The notes below the pieces were generated by a model. The model was not told the origin of the DNA. It made no database searches and saw nothing but the letters and a program-made list of their open reading frames with translations. From the NCBI GenBank assembly GCA_022710975.1, contig JAKLGA010000001.1, positions 1 to 64,000 on the forward strand: a DNA stretch of 64,000 bases, read 5' to 3'. Shown here one piece after another: positions 34,711-43,479 of this stretch (the first letter of the stretch is position 1; each line of letters begins with the position of its first letter). Made by a program: the position numbers and the translations under genes. The stretch comes from Myxococcota bacterium (GTDB lineage: Bacteria > Myxococcota > B64-G9).

Positions 34711-36522
34711 ATGGAGGACGGGCACACCCCGATCGAGGCGCTCTACCGGGAGCGGGTCGAGGCCTTCGAGCGGGAGGCGGCGCGGCACGAGCGGCGCTCG
34801 CGCCGGCTGGCCAACCTCCGGCTGCTCGTCTTCCTGCTGGGCGCGGGTGGCCTCGCCGCCGGGCTGTGGGAGCTCTCGACGCCCGACTGGCGCTGGCTCG
34901 GGCCCGGGCTCGCCTGCCTGCTCGGGTTCGTCGTCCTGCTCGGGCTGCACGCCTCCGTCCACGCCGGGCTCGAGCGCGCCCGGGCGCTCACCGCGCTCAA
35001 CCGCGAGGCGCTCGGGCGCATGGCCCGCGACTGGGACGCCGTGCCGCTGCCAGCCCCGCCCGTGGCCCCGCCCCCCTCGGGGCTCGCGGACGATCTGGAT
35101 CTGTTCGGGCGGGGCTCGCTCTACCACCTGACCTGCGCGGCCCACAGCCCCCAGGCCCGCCGGCTCCTGGCGGGCTGGCTGCTCGCGCCGCAGGCCCCGT
35201 CGCTGGAGGAGCTGCGCGCCCGGCAGGCGGCCGTGGAGCGCCTGGCGCCCGAGGTCGAGGCGCGCCAGCGCCTGCTGCTGGCCACGCGCGGGCTGGCCGG
35301 CGCCGAGGAGCCGCGGGCGCTGCTCGCCTGGGCCGAGGGCCCGGCCTGGCTCGCGGCCCGGCCCTGGCTGACCTGGACCTGCCGGGCGCTCAGCGCGGCG
35401 ATGGTCCTGGCCATCGCGCTCCAGGCCACGGGCCTGCTGCCGCTGCCCCTGTGGATGCCGCTGGTCGTGCTGAACGCGGTGCTGTCGGTGGTCTTCCTGG
35501 CGCCGGTCAACCGCGTGTTCGCCGCCTGCGCGGGCTCGGCCCGGGCCTTCGACGGCTACGCCGAGGCGCTCGGGCGGCTCGGGGACGAGGCGCCCGCGGC
35601 GGCCCGCGAGCTGCGGCGGCTGGAGCGGCTGCTCGGCCTGGCCGAGGTGCGCCTGGCCAGCCTGGTGCACTTCCCGCTGCAGGCCCTGGTGCTGTGGGAC
35701 TTCCACGTGCTCGGGCTGCTCGAGGGCTGGCAGCTCCGGGCGGGGCCGGCGGTGCGCGGCTGGCTCGAGGCGCTCGGGCGGCGCGAGGCGCTCGGCGCCC
35801 TGGCCGCGCTCAGGCACGAGCAGGCCGGCTGGTGCCTGCCCGAGCTCTCGCCCGGGGCGGAGCGCCTGACGGCCACGGCGCTCGGCCACCCGCTGCTCCC
35901 GCCCGCCCGGGCCGTGCGCAACGACGTGGAGCTGGGCCCGTCGGGCCGGTTGCTCCTGGTGACCGGTTCGAACATGTCGGGCAAGAGCACGCTGCTGCGC
36001 GCGCTCGGGGTGAACGCGCTGCTGGCCATGGCGGGCGGGCCCGCCTGCGCCCACAGGCTCGCGCTCCCGCCCGTGCGGCTCGCCACCAGCATCCGCCCGC
36101 GGGACTCGCTGGCGGCCGGGGAGTCCCTGTTCCTGGCCGAGCTGCGGCGGCTGAAGGCCGTGGTGGACGCCGCCGGGGCCGCGGACCCGGCGCCCGGCGC
36201 CGCGCGGCTGCTCTACCTGCTGGACGAGATCCTGCTGGGCACCAACGTGCGCGAGCGGCAACTCGCGGTGCAGGCCGTGCTCAGGCACCTGCTCGGCCGG
36301 CCCGCGCTGGGGGCGCTGGCCACCCACGATCTCAGCCTGGCGGAGGCCGAGGGGCTGTCCGCGGCCGTCGTGCCGGTGCACTTCCGCGAGCGGCTGGAGG
36401 AGGCCCCCGCGGGCGAGGCGCCGCGCATGAGCTTCGACTACGTGCTGCGGCCCGGCTTGACCCCGACCACCAACGCGCTGGCCCTGCTCAGGCTGGTGGG
36501 GCTGCCCGGCCCGGAGGCGTAG
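34711..36522 (+). CDS. Membrane-anchored MutS-like ATPase
   Basis: This encodes 603 residues from the ATG at 34711. The C-terminal 200 residues are a MutS-type ABC ATPase: Walker A TGSNMSGKSTLL, Walker B LLYLLDEILLGTN, and ALATHDLSLA in the D/H-loop. The MutS mismatch-recognition and connector domains are missing. Instead there are two N-terminal transmembrane helices (about 35-80) and another hydrophobic pair (about 225-275). A helical lever region lies between them. This is the architecture of the 'MutS-like membrane protein' family rather than classical mismatch repair; its role is unknown. No SD is obvious. Confidence 0.88.
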   Translation: MEDGHTPIEALYRERVEAFEREAARHERRSRRLANLRLLVFLLGAGGLAAGLWELSTPDWRWLGPGLACLLGFVVLLGLHASVHAGLERARALTALNREALGRMARDWDAVPLPAPPVAPPPSGLADDLDLFGRGSLYHLTCAAHSPQARRLLAGWLLAPQAPSLEELRARQAAVERLAPEVEARQRLLLATRGLAGAEEPRALLAWAEGPAWLAARPWLTWTCRALSAAMVLAIALQATGLLPLPLWMPLVVLNAVLSVVFLAPVNRVFAACAGSARAFDGYAEALGRLGDEAPAAARELRRLERLLGLAEVRLASLVHFPLQALVLWDFHVLGLLEGWQLRAGPAVRGWLEALGRREALGALAALRHEQAGWCLPELSPGAERLTATALGHPLLPPARAVRNDVELGPSGRLLLVTGSNMSGKSTLLRALGVNALLAMAGGPACAHRLALPPVRLATSIRPRDSLAAGESLFLAELRRLKAVVDAAGAADPAPGAARLLYLLDEILLGTNVRERQLAVQAVLRHLLGRPALGALATHDLSLAEAEGLSAAVVPVHFRERLEEAPAGEAPRMSFDYVLRPGLTPTTNALALLRLVGLPGPEA

Positions 36523-36543
36523 GGGCGCCGCCGGTCGCGCCCC
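36522..36543. terminator. Possible bidirectional stem-loop between convergent genes
   Basis: GGGGCG (36522-36527) pairs with CGCCCC (36538-36543) across a 10-nt loop in the 24-bp gap between two convergent genes. No T-run follows on either strand, so intrinsic termination is uncertain. Confidence 0.3.
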
Positions 36544-36546
36544 GGC

Positions 36547-37182
36547 TCACAGCCCCTCGATGGTCATGGCCCCGGTCTGCTTGTCGAGGCGGACGGCGAA
36601 CTCCACCGGGTCGTCCTGGCACCGGTTGGTGCAGTAGGAGTGCGTCCCGCGCAGCTCGATCCGGTAGGCGCCCGCGTCGTCCTGGACCGACCCCGGGCAC
36701 AGGCGCGCCTCGAGGTGCCAGTAGGTCTGGACGAGCTGCGACTCGACCAGGAAGCGGGCCAGGTCCGCGTGGCTGAGCCCCGCGGGCAACTTCTTCAGCG
36801 TGCCCAGGCTGGCCTGCGCGCCCTTGCCCAGGCGGGTGGCGTCCGGCCGCTCGAGGTCGCCGAAGTAGGCCGCCTCCACGTGCACCCGGCGGGCCTTGCG
36901 GTCGATGGCCAGCAGCGGCTTGCCTCCGGACACGTACCGGCTGAGGTGCTTGGGCACCTCGAAGTCCGGCCGCAGGGGGACGGCCTGGATGTGCTTGCCG
37001 GCCGACTCCTCCTCCGCGCTCGAGGTGTAGCCCTGCCAGGGGCTGTCCCCGCGCGAGATGACCCACGCCTGCTCGCAGTTGGCTGCCACGGCTTGCTCCT
37101 TGGGCTCCGGCGGCGCGCCGGCGCTCGCGCCCGAGGCGACGAGCGCGGCGGCCAGCCAGACGGCGGTGAGGTGCGTTCGCAT
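36547..37182 (-). CDS. Secreted protein of unknown function
   Basis: This encodes 211 residues with a strong AGGAGG site. A signal peptide spans residues 1-22 (WLAAALVASGASA). The mature protein has a KPLLAIDRKARRVHVEAAY beta-hairpin, a helical middle and a cysteine-containing end (LCPGSVQ, HSYCTNRC). I do not recognise a family. It lies 3' of the POR/diaphorase operon terminator, separated by the heptanucleotide array, so it needs its own promoter. A TAATGA near 37190 could be a -10, which would place the -35 within the repeat. Confidence 0.7.
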   Translation of the reverse strand: MRTHLTAVWLAAALVASGASAGAPPEPKEQAVAANCEQAWVISRGDSPWQGYTSSAEEESAGKHIQAVPLRPDFEVPKHLSRYVSGGKPLLAIDRKARRVHVEAAYFGDLERPDATRLGKGAQASLGTLKKLPAGLSHADLARFLVESQLVQTYWHLEARLCPGSVQDDAGAYRIELRGTHSYCTNRCQDDPVEFAVRLDKQTGAMTIEGL

Positions 37183-37205
37183 GTCCGTCCTCCTACCACC
37201 TCATT

Positions 37206-37256
<51 letters not shown>

Positions 37257-37257
37257 G

Positions 37258-37281
37258 AAAAAGCCCTCCCGGAGGAGGGCT
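37258..37281 (-). terminator. Intrinsic terminator of the POR/diaphorase operon
   Basis: On the reverse strand AGCCCTCC (37281-37274) and GGAGGGCT (37269-37262) form a perfect 8-bp stem with a 4-nt loop. It is followed by five T residues and then the TGTCTGG array. It lies 24 bp after the last stop codon of the operon. Confidence 0.9.
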
Positions 37282-37305
37282 TCGAAACACTCACGGCATC
37301 CCGGG

Positions 37306-38058
37306 CTACCGACAGTCGTTGCACACCTTGAAGTCCGACAGCTTCATGCCCACGCGCTTGCCGAGAGTCATGAGCTGGAAGGTGGGGGCGAAGGGCCGGC
37401 CGCACTTCTCGCACTTCTGCAGCGGCAGGTCGCGGTGCCACTTCTCGATGGTGCGGATCTCCGGGGTCTCCCGCAGGCCGATGCAGTGGGTCGGGCAGAC
37501 CTCGACGCAGGCGCCGCAGCCGATGCAGGCCTCGGCGGCCTCGTCATAGGGGGCGACCATGTCCTTGTGCGAGCCCCGGCCGGAGAAGGCGATGGCGTTG
37601 GCGCCCACCACCTCGGTGCACACCCGGGCGCACAGGCCGCACAGGATGCACTTGTTGTCCTTGGCCTCCTCGGACACCTTGTAGGGCGTCGAGTGCACGC
37701 CGTACTCGGCGGCCAGCGCGCGGACCTCCGGGGAGGCCGGGGCCTTGGCCAGCAGGAGCTGGAAGACGATCTTCCGGTTCTGCTGCACCGCGGGGGTGTC
37801 CAGGCGGACCTGCAGGCCGGCGGTGACCGGGAAGTTGCAGGAGGTGGTGATGCGGCTCTTGCGGCCCTTCTGCACCTCGACCAGGCACAGGCGGCAGGCG
37901 CCGTAGGTGCTGACCGCCTCGTGGAAGCACAGGGAGGGGACCTCGAAGCCGAGGCGCCGCAGCGCGCCGAGCAGGCTCTCGTGGTGGAAGCCCTCGCAGG
38001 CCCGGCCGTCCACCTGGAAGGTGATCTTGGCGCCCTTGGGCGTGTCTTCGTGGCTCAT
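37306..38058 (-). CDS. HoxU-like iron-sulfur subunit of an NAD(P)-linked oxidoreductase
   Basis: This encodes 250 residues. Residues 10-90 are a plant-type [2Fe-2S] ferredoxin (LCFHE, YGACRLCLVE, ITTSCNFP). The His/Cys-rich [4Fe-4S] box usual for HoxU/NuoG is missing, replaced by a plain helix (FQLLLAKAPASPEVRAL). Two [4Fe-4S] ferredoxin clusters follow: CILCGLCARVC and CIGCGACVEVCP. A distinctive C-terminal tail has two CxxC pairs (KCEKCGRPF and VCNDC), like a zinc ribbon. It relays electrons between the NuoF-like flavoprotein and a partner. It is the last gene of the operon and is followed by a terminator. Confidence 0.88.
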   Translation of the reverse strand: MSHEDTPKGAKITFQVDGRACEGFHHESLLGALRRLGFEVPSLCFHEAVSTYGACRLCLVEVQKGRKSRITTSCNFPVTAGLQVRLDTPAVQQNRKIVFQLLLAKAPASPEVRALAAEYGVHSTPYKVSEEAKDNKCILCGLCARVCTEVVGANAIAFSGRGSHKDMVAPYDEAAEACIGCGACVEVCPTHCIGLRETPEIRTIEKWHRDLPLQKCEKCGRPFAPTFQLMTLGKRVGMKLSDFKVCNDCR

Positions 38059-38068
38059 GGTGAGCTCC

Positions 38069-39955
38069 TCACTCCACGCTTACGGCGTCGAAGTTGCAGA
38101 CGTCGTTGCACACGCCGCACTTGATGCACTTCGACTGGTCGATGGTGTGGAGCTTCTTCTTCTCGCCGGAGATGCAGCTCTGCGGGCACTTCTTGGCGCA
38201 GATGGTGCAGCCGGTGCACTTGTCGTTGATGCTGAAGGTGATCAGCGCCTTGCACACCTTGGCCGGGCAGCGCTTGTCCCTGATGTGCCGCTCGTACTCC
38301 TCGCGGAAGTAGCGGATGGTCGAGCGCAGGGGGTTCGGGGCGGTCTGGCCGAGCGCGCACAGGGACGCGTCCGCCACCGTGTTGCCCAGCTCCTCGAGCA
38401 GCTCGAGATCGCCCGCCTTGCCCTGGCCGGCGCAGATGCGATCGACGATCACGCACAGCTGCACCAGGCCCTCGCGGCAGGTCACGCACTTGCCGCAGCT
38501 CTCCTCCGCCAGGAAGTGCAGGAAGTAGCGGGCCACGTCCACCATGCAGGTGGACTCGTCCATGACGATCATGCCGCCCGAGCCCATCATCGAGCCGGCC
38601 TCGGACAGCTTGTCGAAGTCGACCGTCATGTCGAGCAGGCTGTCGGGCAGGCAGCCGCCCGAGGGGCCGCCGGTCTGGACGGCCTTGAACTTCTTGCCGC
38701 CGATGATGCCGCCGCCGATCTTGAAGATGATGTCGCGCAGGCTGGCGCCCATCGGCACCTCGACCAGGCCGGTGTTGTTCACCTTGCCCACCAGGGCGAA
38801 GATCTTGGTGCCCTTCGAGCCGCCCCAGGGGTTGTCCTTCACGTCCCCGGTGCCGATGCCGGTGAACCACTCGAGCCCGCGCTCCAGGATCAGCGGCACG
38901 TTGGCCCAGGTCTCCACGTTGTTGAGGTTGGTGGGCTTGTCGTACAGGCCCTGCTCCACGGTGTGGATGTGCTTGGCGCGCGGCTCGCCCACGTCGCCCT
39001 CGATGGAGGCCATCAGGGCGGTGGACTCGCCGCACACGAAGGCGCCGCCACCCTTGTTGACCTTGATGTCGAAGCTGAAGCCCGTGCCCAGGATGTCCTT
39101 GCCCAGCAGGCCGTACTCGCGCGCCTGCTGCAGGGCGATGCCCACGCGCTCGACCGCCAGCGGGTACTCGTTGCGGATGTAGATGTAGCCGCGCGGGTCG
39201 CCCGGGTGGCCGATGGCGAAGGCCCCGATGATCATGCCCTCGAGCACCAGGTGCGGGTTGCCCTCCATCACCGCCCGGTCCATGAACGCGCCCGGGTCGC
39301 CCTCGTCGGCGTTGCAGATGATGTAGCGCACGCCATCGGCGCTGGGCGCCTTGCGGCAGCTCTCCCACTTCACCCCGGCGGGGAACCCGCCGCCGCCCCG
39401 GCCGCGCAGGCCCGAGTCCTTGATCAGCTTGACCAGGGCCTCGGGCGTGTGCTTGCTCAGCGCCTTGGCCAGCGACTGGTAGCCGCCCAGCGCGATGTAG
39501 TCGTCGAGGCTGGTCGGATCGAGGCGGCTGTTGTTGGCCAGCAGCACCCGCATCTGGTGCTTGTAGAAGGGGACGTCGTCCTCGTGCGGGCAGGGCTTGC
39601 CGTCCGCGTCCTTGAAGAGTAGGGACTCGACCAGCTCGTCCTTGAGCAGGGTCCGCTCGATGATCTGCGGCACGTCCTCCACCTTGACGCGCTGGTAGAA
39701 GATGCCGGCCGGGTGGATGACCACCAGCGGGCCGCGCTCGCAGTAGCCGTGGCAGCCGGTCAGCTTGATGTCGATCTTCTGCTCGAGGCCGCGGCGCCGG
39801 AGCTCCTCGCGGAACGCCGTGTTCAGCTTCATGGAGCCGTAGGCGGTGCAGCCGGAGGTGCAGATGGCGACGGTCTTGCGCTTGGGATCGCGGGCCGCCA
39901 GCAGCTTCTTCCGGTAGACTTCCAGATCCGACACGCTCTTGATTCGGTTGGCCAT
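38069..39955 (-). CDS. NuoF/HndC/HydB-like flavoprotein (NAD(P)H and FMN binding) with extra ferredoxin domain
   Basis: This encodes 628 residues. The N-terminal 130 residues are a thioredoxin-like [2Fe-2S] domain (ICTSGCTAYGS and TGCHGYCERGP). Next is the NuoF core with the glycine-rich FMN/NADH loop GLRGRGGGGFPAGVKWE, then ADEGDPGAFMDR and CGESTALM. The NuoF [4Fe-4S] site is ESCGKCVTCREG. A C-terminal dicluster ferredoxin (CTGCTICAKKCP and CIKCGVCNDVCN) is added, as in electron-bifurcating hydrogenases (HydB) and NADP-reducing hydrogenase HndC. No hydrogenase catalytic subunit is encoded in the operon. It sits 4 bp after the NuoE-like gene. Confidence 0.93.
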   Translation of the reverse strand: MANRIKSVSDLEVYRKKLLAARDPKRKTVAICTSGCTAYGSMKLNTAFREELRRRGLEQKIDIKLTGCHGYCERGPLVVIHPAGIFYQRVKVEDVPQIIERTLLKDELVESLLFKDADGKPCPHEDDVPFYKHQMRVLLANNSRLDPTSLDDYIALGGYQSLAKALSKHTPEALVKLIKDSGLRGRGGGGFPAGVKWESCRKAPSADGVRYIICNADEGDPGAFMDRAVMEGNPHLVLEGMIIGAFAIGHPGDPRGYIYIRNEYPLAVERVGIALQQAREYGLLGKDILGTGFSFDIKVNKGGGAFVCGESTALMASIEGDVGEPRAKHIHTVEQGLYDKPTNLNNVETWANVPLILERGLEWFTGIGTGDVKDNPWGGSKGTKIFALVGKVNNTGLVEVPMGASLRDIIFKIGGGIIGGKKFKAVQTGGPSGGCLPDSLLDMTVDFDKLSEAGSMMGSGGMIVMDESTCMVDVARYFLHFLAEESCGKCVTCREGLVQLCVIVDRICAGQGKAGDLELLEELGNTVADASLCALGQTAPNPLRSTIRYFREEYERHIRDKRCPAKVCKALITFSINDKCTGCTICAKKCPQSCISGEKKKLHTIDQSKCIKCGVCNDVCNFDAVSVE

Positions 39956-39959
39956 GGCG

Positions 39960-40418
39960 CTATTCCTGCTTGATCGGCTTGAGGACCCGATCCATCTTGC
40001 CTGCGTTCATGTTGCCGTGGTACTCGCCGTCCACGATGACCAGCGGGCCGAGGGCGCACGCGCCGACGCAGTTGACCGTCTCCAGGGTGAGCTTCATGTC
40101 GGCGGTGGTGTTGCCGGCCAGCACGTCGAACTCGCGCTGGATGTGATCCACCAGCCTGGGCGCGCCGCGCACGTGGCAGGCCGTGCCCATGCACACCGTG
40201 CACAGGTGCTTCCCGCGCGGCTTGAGCGAGAACGCGGCGAAGAAGGTGGCCAGGGCGTAGACGCGGGCCAGCGGCAGGTTCATCTCCGCGGCCAGCGCCT
40301 TCAGCGTCTCCTTGGGCAGCCAGCGCTCCTCCTTCTGGATGTCCATCAGGATGGCCAGCAGGTTGGCCGGATCGCGGTCGTGCTTCTCGATGATGCTCTT
40401 CAGCTTGGCGTCGTCCAT
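39960..40418 (-). CDS. NuoE/HndA-like [2Fe-2S] subunit
   Basis: This encodes 152 residues. A helical N-terminus (IIEKHDRDPANLLAILMDIQ) precedes a thioredoxin-like [2Fe-2S] domain. The four cysteines are present in LCTVCMGTACHVRGAP (spacing C-x2-C-x4-C with the first or second as ligand) and VNCVGACALGP. This is the 24-kDa subunit type that partners NuoF-like proteins in NADH dehydrogenases and bifurcating enzymes. It is 12 bp downstream of porB and 4 bp upstream of the flavoprotein gene. Confidence 0.92.
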   Translation of the reverse strand: MDDAKLKSIIEKHDRDPANLLAILMDIQKEERWLPKETLKALAAEMNLPLARVYALATFFAAFSLKPRGKHLCTVCMGTACHVRGAPRLVDHIQREFDVLAGNTTADMKLTLETVNCVGACALGPLVIVDGEYHGNMNAGKMDRVLKPIKQE

Positions 40419-40430
40419 GGGGGACCTCCC

Positions 40431-41360
40431 TCAGAGCACCAGGCCCTCGCGGCGCTCGAGCTTGCGGTACTCCTCCTCCACGCGCTTCTCGATCTCGGCG
40501 ACGGTGGCGTCGTCCAGGTGGCGGAAGCGGCCCTGGGGCTGGATGTACTCCTTGAGCGGCGAGAGCTTGGGGGTGGGCACGGTGATGTGGAGCTTGCCGT
40601 TCTCGACCTCGTACAGCGGGAAGACGCCGGTGCGGGAGGCCAGGCGGCCGATGGCGATGGCCAGCTCGGGCGCCATGCGCCAGCCGGTCGGGCAGCAGGC
40701 GTACACGTGCAGGTAGGCCGGGCCGTTGGCGGCCTGGGCCTTCCTCACCTTGGAGGCCAGGTCGAAGGGGAAGCTCGGGTTGACGGTCGCCACGTAGGGC
40801 ACGTTGTGCGCGGCGATGACCATCGGCATGTTCTTCTTCCAGGTCGACTGGCCGACGCTCAGGCTGCCCGCGGGCGAGGTGGTGGTGGAGGCCCCGAAGG
40901 GCGTGGAGCTCGAGCGCTGGATGCCGGTGTTCATGTAGGCTTCGTTGTCGTAGCACACGTAGATCATCTTGTGGCCGCGCTCCATGGCGCCGGACAGGGC
41001 CTGCAGGCCGATGTCGGCCGTGGCGCCGTCACCGCCCATGCCCACCACGGTGATCTTGCGCTTCGGCAGCTTGCCCTTCTTGACCAGGATCTTCAGCCCG
41101 GCCTCGACGCCGGAGGCGACCGCCGCGGCGTTCTCGAAGGCCACGTGCAGCCAGGGCACGGTCCAGGCCGTGTCCGGGTAGGAGGAGGAGATGATCTCCA
41201 TGCAGCCGGTGGCCGAGGCCACGATGGTGTTGCGCCCGAGCACGCCGTGGATCATGCGCACGGCCAGCGCCTCGGCGCAGCCCTGGCAGGCGCGGTGACC
41301 GGAGGCGAAGCGGTTTTCGGTGGGCCACAGCCGGGCCGCGAAGACGTTCAGCGACTCCAT
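40431..41360 (-). CDS. porB: Pyruvate (2-oxoacid):ferredoxin oxidoreductase beta subunit
   Basis: This encodes 309 residues. It binds thiamine diphosphate: the GDGATADIG motif starts the cofactor site and continues to YDNEAYMNTGIQRSSSTP, wording typical of pyruvate-specific PorB. Cysteines in ACQGCAEAL and ATGCME, with a third in YACCPTGW, are the ligands of the proximal [4Fe-4S] cluster. It catalyses CoA-dependent oxidative decarboxylation of pyruvate to acetyl-CoA, or the reverse. It lies 3 bp after porA with GAGGGAG as ribosome-binding site. Confidence 0.95.
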   Translation of the reverse strand: MESLNVFAARLWPTENRFASGHRACQGCAEALAVRMIHGVLGRNTIVASATGCMEIISSSYPDTAWTVPWLHVAFENAAAVASGVEAGLKILVKKGKLPKRKITVVGMGGDGATADIGLQALSGAMERGHKMIYVCYDNEAYMNTGIQRSSSTPFGASTTTSPAGSLSVGQSTWKKNMPMVIAAHNVPYVATVNPSFPFDLASKVRKAQAANGPAYLHVYACCPTGWRMAPELAIAIGRLASRTGVFPLYEVENGKLHITVPTPKLSPLKEYIQPQGRFRHLDDATVAEIEKRVEEEYRKLERREGLVL

Positions 41361-41363
41361 GGC

Positions 41364-42539
41364 TCACTCCCTCAGCCCGACGAGGACCGGGGCCGGCACC
41401 TTGCCGCTGCGCTTGGCCTCGAACAGGGCGTCGAACATCTTGTCGAAGTCGGTCACGGTCACGTCGCGGCCACCCAGGCCGGCCACGAACTCGACCACCA
41501 GGGGGTGGTCCTTGCGGCCGTACAGCGCGCCCTTGACCTCGCAGGCCACCGGGCCCACCGGGCCGCCGAAGGAGATGCAGCGATCGATCACCCCCAGCAC
41601 GGGGATCCGGCCGAGGGCCCGGAAGAGGTCCTCGAAGGGGAAGGGACGCCACAGGCGCAGCCGGACCAGACCCACCTTGTCGCCCTTGGCGCGGCGCTGG
41701 TCCACGGCCGTCATGGCCGTCTCGCCGATGGCGCCCATGGTCAGCAGCAGCACGTCCGCGTCGTCGCCCCGGTAGGTCTCGACGGGCTTGTACTGGCGCT
41801 TGAAGACCTTGGCGAACTCCCCCAGGGTCTCGACGATGGGCTGGTAGGCCTGGGTGAGCAGGTGCTGCTGGACCTGCTTGGCCTCGGTGAAGATGTCGGG
41901 GATGCCCACGGGCCCCATGCTGATGGGGTTGTCGATGTCCAGGCGCTGCAGCGGCTTGAACGGCGGCAGGAAGGCCTTGACCATCTCCCGGTCCGGCATG
42001 AACAGCGGCTCCACCATGTGGGAGACGATGAAGCCGTCGAAGTTGACCATGATCGGCAGGGACACGCGCGGATCCTCGGCCAGGCGGAAGGCCCAGATGG
42101 TGAGGTCGACGGCCTCCTGGCCGTTCTCGCAGAAGATCTGCACCCAGCCCACGTCGCGCTCGACCATCACGTCGGAGTGGTCGTTCCAGATGTTGATGGG
42201 GCCGGAGATGGCCCGGTTGGCCACCGACATCACGATCGGCAGCCGCAGGGCCGAGGCGATGTACAGGATCTCGTGCATGAGCGCCAGGCCCTGGGAGCTG
42301 GTCGCGGTGAAGGTGCGCGCCCCGGCCGCGGAGGTGCCGCAGCACACGCTCATGGCCGAGTGCTCGCTCTCCACCGGGACGAAGGCCGCGTCCAGGTGGC
42401 CGTCGGCGACCATCTCGGACAGGTGCTCGACGATGTGGGTCTGCGGGGTGATCGGGTAGGCGGCCACCACGTCGGCGTCGCAGAGGCCCACGGCCTCGGC
42501 GATGGCGATGGAGGCCTCGATGCCGATGCGCTTTTCCAT
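41364..42539 (-). CDS. porA: Pyruvate (2-oxoacid):ferredoxin oxidoreductase alpha subunit
   Basis: This encodes 391 residues from the ATG at 42539, which overlaps the porD stop by one base (TGATG). The N-terminus has the substrate/TPP-interface motif VVAAYPITPQTHIVEHLSE and PVESEHSAMSVCCG, followed by TATSSQGLALMHE, all characteristic of PorA. A C-terminal CoA/domain II region (ADVLLLTMGAIGETA) completes the protein. It forms the catalytic core with PorB. Confidence 0.95.
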   Translation of the reverse strand: MEKRIGIEASIAIAEAVGLCDADVVAAYPITPQTHIVEHLSEMVADGHLDAAFVPVESEHSAMSVCCGTSAAGARTFTATSSQGLALMHEILYIASALRLPIVMSVANRAISGPINIWNDHSDVMVERDVGWVQIFCENGQEAVDLTIWAFRLAEDPRVSLPIMVNFDGFIVSHMVEPLFMPDREMVKAFLPPFKPLQRLDIDNPISMGPVGIPDIFTEAKQVQQHLLTQAYQPIVETLGEFAKVFKRQYKPVETYRGDDADVLLLTMGAIGETAMTAVDQRRAKGDKVGLVRLRLWRPFPFEDLFRALGRIPVLGVIDRCISFGGPVGPVACEVKGALYGRKDHPLVVEFVAGLGGRDVTVTDFDKMFDALFEAKRSGKVPAPVLVGLRE

Positions 42540-42832
42540 CACTCCACCTCGTCCTGCATGCGGATGCAGCCGGTGGGGCACTCGTGCGGGCAGATGCCGC
42601 AGCCCTTGCAGTAGTCCAGGTCGGCCGTCGGGTAGCCGTCGGCCTGGAACTGGATGCAGCCCTCCGGGCAGAAGATGACGCACACGCCGCACTTCACGCA
42701 GTGCTCGTTCGTCCACACCGGCCGGGCCGAGCGCCAGTCGCCGGTCTTGGTGGCGCGGGAGCTGCCGGGGCAGGTGACCGCCGTGCCCACGGCCAGCTCG
42801 GTCCACTTGGGGCGCGCGTTCTGGTAGGCCAC
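42539..42832 (-). CDS. porD: Pyruvate:ferredoxin oxidoreductase delta subunit (dicluster ferredoxin)
   Basis: This encodes 97 residues. The two [4Fe-4S] motifs CVKCGVCVIFCPEGC and CKGCGICPHECPTGC occupy the C-terminal 55 residues. The N-terminal KWTELAVGTAVTCPGSS is the conserved PorD lead. It shuttles electrons from the PorAB active site to the acceptor. Located between porG and porA. Confidence 0.95.
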   Translation of the reverse strand: MAYQNARPKWTELAVGTAVTCPGSSRATKTGDWRSARPVWTNEHCVKCGVCVIFCPEGCIQFQADGYPTADLDYCKGCGICPHECPTGCIRMQDEVE

Positions 42833-42869
42833 GCTCGCAACCTCCTTGTCGTCTTCCGGGGCCGGCGCG

Positions 42870-43427
42870 TCAGACCGCGTCCTGGACCACGCACTCTTGC
42901 TGAGCGCGGCGGAAGGCGGCGATGTTCTTGGCCGCCAGGCGGCCGAAACGTTCCTCGAGGCGTTTCTCGATGCTCTCGGGCTTGACCAGCGGGAGCGCCG
43001 CCACGAGCGCGCCCAGCATGGTGGTGTTGGTGATGACCCGGCCGATCACCTCGCGGGCCACCTTGTTGGCGTCGATCACGCCCAGGCGGGACTTGAAGCC
43101 GAACAGCTTGCGCAGCTCAGCGATGCTCTTGGTGCTGTTGATGATCATGAGCCCGTCGGCCCGCAGGCCGTCGTCCACCTTGACCAGGCCGGGCAACGAG
43201 GGATCGAGCACCAGCACCACGCTGGGCGTGCGGACCGCGGTGCGGTCCCGGATGGGCTGATCGGACACCCGGGCGAACGCCCGCACCGGGGCGCCGCGGC
43301 GCTCGGGTCCGAAGGAGGGGAAGGAGCGGGCGTCCTTGCCCTCGTCGATGGCGGCCAGGGCGAGCAGCTCGGCCGAGGTCACCGCCCCCTGGCCGCCGCG
43401 TCCGTGGAAGGTGATTTCATGCATCAT
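42870..43427 (-). CDS. porG: Pyruvate:ferredoxin oxidoreductase gamma subunit
   Basis: This encodes 185 residues from tandem ATG codons at 43427/43424. GGAGG is 4 or 7 nt upstream respectively; the second is the better spaced. The CoA-binding subunit signature FHGRGGQGAVTSAELLALA is at the N-terminus, followed by FPSFGPERRGAPVRAFAR. The frame is open upstream to 43508, which would run through the promoter, so the short start is preferred. First gene of the seven-gene operon. Confidence 0.94.
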   Translation of the reverse strand: MMHEITFHGRGGQGAVTSAELLALAAIDEGKDARSFPSFGPERRGAPVRAFARVSDQPIRDRTAVRTPSVVLVLDPSLPGLVKVDDGLRADGLMIINSTKSIAELRKLFGFKSRLGVIDANKVAREVIGRVITNTTMLGALVAALPLVKPESIEKRLEERFGRLAAKNIAAFRRAQQECVVQDAV

Positions 43428-43479
43428 GAGGCCTCCGGGAGTCATGGACAGAAGCGGGAATCGGGCCAATGCCGCCCGG

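Noticed and set aside
34711-36522. Classical MutS mismatch-repair protein
   Set aside because: The mismatch-binding and connector domains are absent, and membrane helices take the N-terminus.
37306-39955. [FeFe]- or [NiFe]-hydrogenase operon
   Set aside because: Only diaphorase-type subunits are encoded. No H-cluster or NiFe large-subunit motif was found in the operon or nearby.
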